Assembly: GCA_002342225.1 (NCBI GenBank)
Contig: DDPO01000091.1
Span: forward strand, 1-9,094
DNA length: 9,094 nt
Source: Bdellovibrionaceae bacterium UBA2466
GTDB taxonomy: Bacteria; Bdellovibrionota; FAC87; UBA2466
Direction: 5' to 3'
Below the pieces are notes generated by a model that searched no databases, was not told the DNA's origin, and saw only the letters and a program-made list of their open reading frames with translations. Position numbers and translations under genes: made by a program. Positions 5,984 to 9,094 of the stretch are shown here, one piece after another (the first letter of the stretch is position 1; each line of letters begins with the position of its first letter).

Positions 5984-7711
5984 TTACTCTTGGGTTACGG
6001 CTACGAGTTCAACAGCCGTTGTAACTCCTGCGAGCACTTTTTCTATCCCAGTTTGCCTTAGTGTGATCATGCCTTTTGCCTGAGCTGCTTTTTTTAGAAC
6101 AGCTGAGTCAGTTCTCTGCATGATGAGAGATTTCAATTCGTCATCTAACACCATAAGCTCGTGGACTACCATTCGTCCTTTGTAACCCGTTCCTCCACAT
6201 TCGTTGCAGCCTTTGGTTTGGACAATCTGTTTTCCGCCAAACACATCTTTTTCGAGGCCGAGGTTATCAAGTTCGATAGGTGTTGGCGTATAGAGCTCAG
6301 CACATTTCGTACAAGCTTTTCTCATGAGTCGTTGGGCGAGAACTGCCAAAAGAGAAGAGGATACTAAAAAGGGCTCCACTCCCATATCGACTAAACGTGT
6401 AACCGCGCCTGGAGCATCGTTTGTGTGAATTGTAGCAAAAACTAAGTGGCCCGTTAGAGAGGCCTGAATGGCTATTTCAGCGGTCTCTTTATCTCGGATT
6501 TCTCCCACCATGATGACATCAGGATCCTGACGCAAAATGGCTCGTAAACCTGAAGCGAACGTGAGCCCAATTTTGGGGTTGGCTTGAATCTGGCCAATAC
6601 CCTTAAGGTCGTACTCGATAGGATCTTCTACCGTGATAATATTTCTATCAATAGAATTGATCCTTGATATAGCTGCATAAAGTGTCGTTGTTTTTCCGGA
6701 TCCAGTGGGACCAGTCACCAGAATAATTCCGTGTTGTTTGTGAATTAATTGATTAATAACTTTAATCGACTCCGGATCGAAGCCGAGATCGGGGAGATCT
6801 AGCCTGACACTACTTTTATCAAGAACCCTTAGAACCAGTCTTTCTCCGTGAGCGGTTGGGATCACGGAAAGGCGCAAGTCGACGTCTTTGCCCGCAATTT
6901 TAATTTTAATTCTTCCATCCTGTGGGAGCCGTTTTTCAGCGATGTCCAGCTCTCCCATGAGTTTAATCCGTGAGGAGATTCCCGCATGTAGACCTTTCGG
7001 TGGGCGAGCTACGTCGTAAAGCACTCCGTCGATTCGAAGGCGAACCACCATGTCTTTCTCATAGGGTTCGATATGGATATCGGATGCTTTGTCTTTGATA
7101 GCTCGGAACATGAGGTTATTCACAAACTTAATAATAGGAGCATCATTCTCCGAAGCTTCCAGCAGATCAACGGGTTCCTCAAGGTCATACTCAAAATCCT
7201 CTGCTTCGGGCTGATCCATGTCCTGCATGATGTCTTGCCGTACTCGCTCATAGACGCGATTGATTGCATCGAGAATAATGCGACTTTCACAAAGAACTGG
7301 TCGAACCTCTTTTTGAAAAATAACGCGGAGGTCGTCGATACATTGCAAGTTAAACGGATCACTGAGTGCAATTGTGACCGCGGAGTCATCAACTGCGATT
7401 GGTATCACTTCAAATTGTCTAGCGTACATGATGGGAAGTTCTTTTACCCAATCGGCATTGATAGCAGCGATATCAATATCCTTGATAGCTGGAATACCTA
7501 ATTGAAGGCTAAGGGCTACCAAAATCTCGTGAGGCTGAAGAAACTTTTTTTGGACAAGAATTTCACCGATCTTACCACCGCGTTCCTTTTGGATCTCAAG
7601 AGCCTCTTTGAGTTGGTTTTCGGTCAAAGAGGTTTGAGCCAAAAGAATCTGGCCGATCTTTGTTTCCTGCCGTAAGGCTTGCTTAGCACTCTGAGCTGTT
7701 TGACTTGTCAC
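5984..7711 (-). CDS. gspE: Type II secretion assembly ATPase GspE
   Basis: Cytoplasmic hexameric ATPase that powers pseudopilus assembly, 575 aa, full length for the family. Residues 18-70 hold two 24-residue MshEN-like repeats. A linker rich in Asp and Glu (about 164-190) leads to SDIHIEPYEKD (210-220) and RLPQDGRI (261-268). The ATPase core shows Walker A GPTGSGKT (334-341), an Asp box around ITVEDPIEY (359-367), Walker B DPDVIMVGEIRD (396-407) and a His box GHLVFATIHTNDA (421-433). C467, C470, C502 and C505 form the tetracysteine zinc module typical of GspE. The start is GTG: no ATG fits the frame nearby, and AAGGA lies 6 nt upstream. It follows gspD by 15 nt and precedes gspF by 6 nt, consistent with one operon. 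All catalytic motifs are intact. A PilB or MshE ATPase is the alternative, but the gsp neighbours decide for GspE. Confidence 0.98.
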   Translation of the reverse strand: MTSQTAQSAKQALRQETKIGQILLAQTSLTENQLKEALEIQKERGGKIGEILVQKKFLQPHEILVALSLQLGIPAIKDIDIAAINADWVKELPIMYARQFEVIPIAVDDSAVTIALSDPFNLQCIDDLRVIFQKEVRPVLCESRIILDAINRVYERVRQDIMQDMDQPEAEDFEYDLEEPVDLLEASENDAPIIKFVNNLMFRAIKDKASDIHIEPYEKDMVVRLRIDGVLYDVARPPKGLHAGISSRIKLMGELDIAEKRLPQDGRIKIKIAGKDVDLRLSVIPTAHGERLVLRVLDKSSVRLDLPDLGFDPESIKVINQLIHKQHGIILVTGPTGSGKTTTLYAAISRINSIDRNIITVEDPIEYDLKGIGQIQANPKIGLTFASGLRAILRQDPDVIMVGEIRDKETAEIAIQASLTGHLVFATIHTNDAPGAVTRLVDMGVEPFLVSSSLLAVLAQRLMRKACTKCAELYTPTPIELDNLGLEKDVFGGKQIVQTKGCNECGGTGYKGRMVVHELMVLDDELKSLIMQRTDSAVLKKAAQAKGMITLRQTGIEKVLAGVTTAVELVAVTQE

Positions 7712-7717
7712 TGTACA

Positions 7718-7722
7718 TCCTT
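7718..7722 (-). promoter_or_regulatory. Ribosome binding site of gspE
   Basis: On the minus strand AAGGA stands 6 nt before the GTG at 7711-7709, inside the 15-nt gap after the gspD stop. This supports the GTG start. An ATG at 7718-7716 overlaps this site but is out of frame with GspE. Confidence 0.7.
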
Positions 7723-7726
7723 TTTA

Positions 7727-9094
7727 TCACAAATTGCTTTCGCTATTAAGCTTATCTTCTGAGAGCTCCTCAGTTGAACCAGACTCTGGTGAAAGAGGGA
7801 CCGGTTCCTCCGGAACTACTTCCTCTTTAGTTCGTGTATCGAGGTTTTCACCAAGAGAATCAGCAATTGGCTGGTTTTTTCTTTCAAGGCCGGAAGTTTT
7901 GGGTTCTGGGGTTTTAAGCTTTTTTAATTGTGGAGCTTCTTCCTTATCTTTTGAGCCATTATCCTCAGCCTCAACATCTTCTGAATTGTTTCTGTAATCG
8001 TAGAGCTGCTGAGAAGCGCCCCTTTCGTCTTGATCTTTGAGTTTGTTTCGCAATTCATCAACTTCTCTTTCGTTGGGATCCTCTGAGCCATAATGCTTGC
8101 CGATAAATTCATCGCGTTTTTCGAGGGCCTTTTCAATATGGTTTGATGCTTCCAGGCTTGTACTGATAATTTTGGGATGCATTAATATGATAGTATTCGT
8201 TTTTAATGTTTTGAAATTTTTTGCTTTGAAAAGCCAACCGAGCACCGGAATGTCGCCGAGCAAAGGTACTTTAGCAACGTTTTCTTCGAGCTTATCAGAC
8301 ATTAAACCACCCATCATGATGAAGTCTTGATCTTTAACAACGACGGAAGTATTGGTCACCCGCGAAGTAGTTGCGACTTGAGTTGTTGCAAGCGCAGCGG
8401 GAACTGAAGTTGTTGGTTTAAAAGTATCCACTTTTTGCTCAATTTCCATACGAATATTTTTGCTTGCAGCATTAATGTGAGGGGTCAGTTTAATTGTGAT
8501 TCCTGTTTTTAACCGTTCAATATTTTGCGTTGCTCCTCCCCCAGTGGCTAAAACTGTGGAGCTTGAAACTACAGGAGTCTCATCAAGTACTTGAAATTCC
8601 GCTTTTTCATTATCGAGTGCGATAATCTGTGGAGTTGAAAGAAGAGATGATTTTGTGGATTGGGTGAGTAAATTAATAAGCCCCATAAAGCTGCTTAAGG
8701 TTACACTCCGTCCTGCAGCGCCAGAGGTTGCACCGGGAATGGTGTAGTTGAAAGTATCTCCGGCAGCGATTGGAATAGTAGCGCCTTCACCCGGAAGTCC
8801 GCCAGAAATAGCTGATAGTAAGGACGAGGAGTCACCGATAAACCCCCCCGCAAAACCGCGCCCAGGAGAAGCCGCTGCGAGATTGATCCCAACTTTGGTT
8901 GTATCGTCAATTGCGACTTCAACGATCGCTGTTTCAACGAAAACCTGAAGCCGAGGTATATCAAGTTTCTTGATTACTTTTCGTAAGGTTTGATAGTCAA
9001 CCGAGTTGGCAGTGACTACAAGAGCATTGGTTGCTGCATCAGAAGTGACTTTGACCCCACCTTCAAGCTCGGCAGAGACAGGTCCCGAATTTGG
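7727..9094 (-). CDS. gspD: Type II secretion secretin GspD, 3' part (N-terminus beyond window)
   Basis: Outer-membrane channel subunit of the T2SS; the homo-oligomer lets folded proteins leave the periplasm. The frame is open from the right edge to a TGA at 7729-7727, giving 455 visible residues. Visible residues 1-47 look like the end of an N3 domain (SDAATNALVVTA, then IKKLDIPR). The secretin core starts with LQVFVETAIVEV (49-60) and includes STPQIIALDNEKAEFQV (153-169), DETPVV (171-176), MMGGLMSDK (260-268) and PLLGDIPVLGWLF (277-289), ending at NTIILMHPKII (300-310). Residues 73-130 form a Gly/Ala/Ser-rich insert before the next core strands. After about 312 comes a roughly 144-residue hydrophilic, mostly acidic tail, where other GspDs carry a short S-domain. 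An internal ATG at 8686 is not the start, because coding with strong secretin similarity continues upstream. The gene ends 15 nt before gspE. Family assignment is very secure; the tail's function is unknown. Confidence 0.96.
   Translation of the reverse strand, partial: PNSGPVSAELEGGVKVTSDAATNALVVTANSVDYQTLRKVIKKLDIPRLQVFVETAIVEVAIDDTTKVGINLAAASPGRGFAGGFIGDSSSLLSAISGGLPGEGATIPIAAGDTFNYTIPGATSGAAGRSVTLSSFMGLINLLTQSTKSSLLSTPQIIALDNEKAEFQVLDETPVVSSSTVLATGGGATQNIERLKTGITIKLTPHINAASKNIRMEIEQKVDTFKPTTSVPAALATTQVATTSRVTNTSVVVKDQDFIMMGGLMSDKLEENVAKVPLLGDIPVLGWLFKAKNFKTLKTNTIILMHPKIISTSLEASNHIEKALEKRDEFIGKHYGSEDPNEREVDELRNKLKDQDERGASQQLYDYRNNSEDVEAEDNGSKDKEEAPQLKKLKTPEPKTSGLERKNQPIADSLGENLDTRTKEEVVPEEPVPLSPESGSTEELSEDKLNSESNL

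Noticed and set aside
5679..6083. Plus-strand open frame of 134 codons
   Set aside because: It is antisense to the gspF start and gspE end, has low-complexity Ser/Thr/Val-rich sequence and no family resemblance.
7073..7501. Plus-strand open frame of 142 codons
   Set aside because: It is fully antisense to gspE, shows no recognisable family and no ribosome binding context; a shadow of the real gene.
7727..8686. A short secretin gene beginning at the ATG at 8686
   Set aside because: The same frame continues upstream without a stop to the window edge with N3 and secretin-core similarity, so this ATG is an internal methionine.
8701..8964. Minus-strand open frame of 87 codons upstream of the internal gspD ATG
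   Set aside because: It lies in another frame. The true gspD frame is open from the right edge through this region and encodes an evident secretin sequence (LQVFVETAIVEV).

Overview
The window is one uninterrupted stretch of a type II secretion system (T2SS, gsp) operon. All recognisable genes lie on the minus strand, so it reads right to left. In transcription order: gspD (3' part only, cut by the right edge), gspE, gspF, gspG, gspH, gspI, gspJ, gspK, and a PilM/GspL-type gene (5' part only, cut by the left edge). This is the classical D-E-F-G-H-I-J-K-L order. Gaps are 25 nt or less and several genes overlap, so there is no non-coding stretch above 300 bases. I see no RNA gene, mobile element, CRISPR array, promoter or terminator. 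Plus-strand open frames are shadows of these genes.

Layout: 9094-7727, secretin GspD (N3 end, secretin core, long acidic tail). 7711-5984, assembly ATPase GspE with an MshEN-like N-terminal repeat. 5977-4751, inner-membrane platform protein GspF. 4725-4291, major pseudopilin GspG. 4340(start uncertain)-3684, minor pseudopilin GspH. 3680-3135, GspI. 3138-2431, GspJ. 2434-1019, a large GspK with a cysteine-containing tail. 1007-1, an actin-fold GspL/PilM-like protein.

How they work together (family knowledge): GspE hydrolyses ATP at the cytoplasmic face, docked on GspL and GspF. This drives addition of GspG subunits to a periplasmic pseudopilus started by a GspH/I/J/K tip. The pseudopilus pushes folded periplasmic substrates through the outer-membrane GspD channel. 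The prepilin peptidase (GspO), GspC, GspM and GspN are not in the window.

Organism: a diderm Gram-negative bacterium of moderate, slightly AT-leaning composition. The PilM-like GspL, the long GspK and the acidic secretin tail suggest a deltaproteobacterial or Bdellovibrionota-like lineage, not an enteric gammaproteobacterium. This is an inference from protein style only; the sequence cannot settle it.

I found no wholly new system. The points most worth a second look are the exact 24-5-24 MshEN-like repeat in GspE (possible c-di-GMP input), the four-cysteine C-terminal extension of GspK, the roughly 144-residue acidic tail of GspD, and the PilM-like character of the GspL-position gene.
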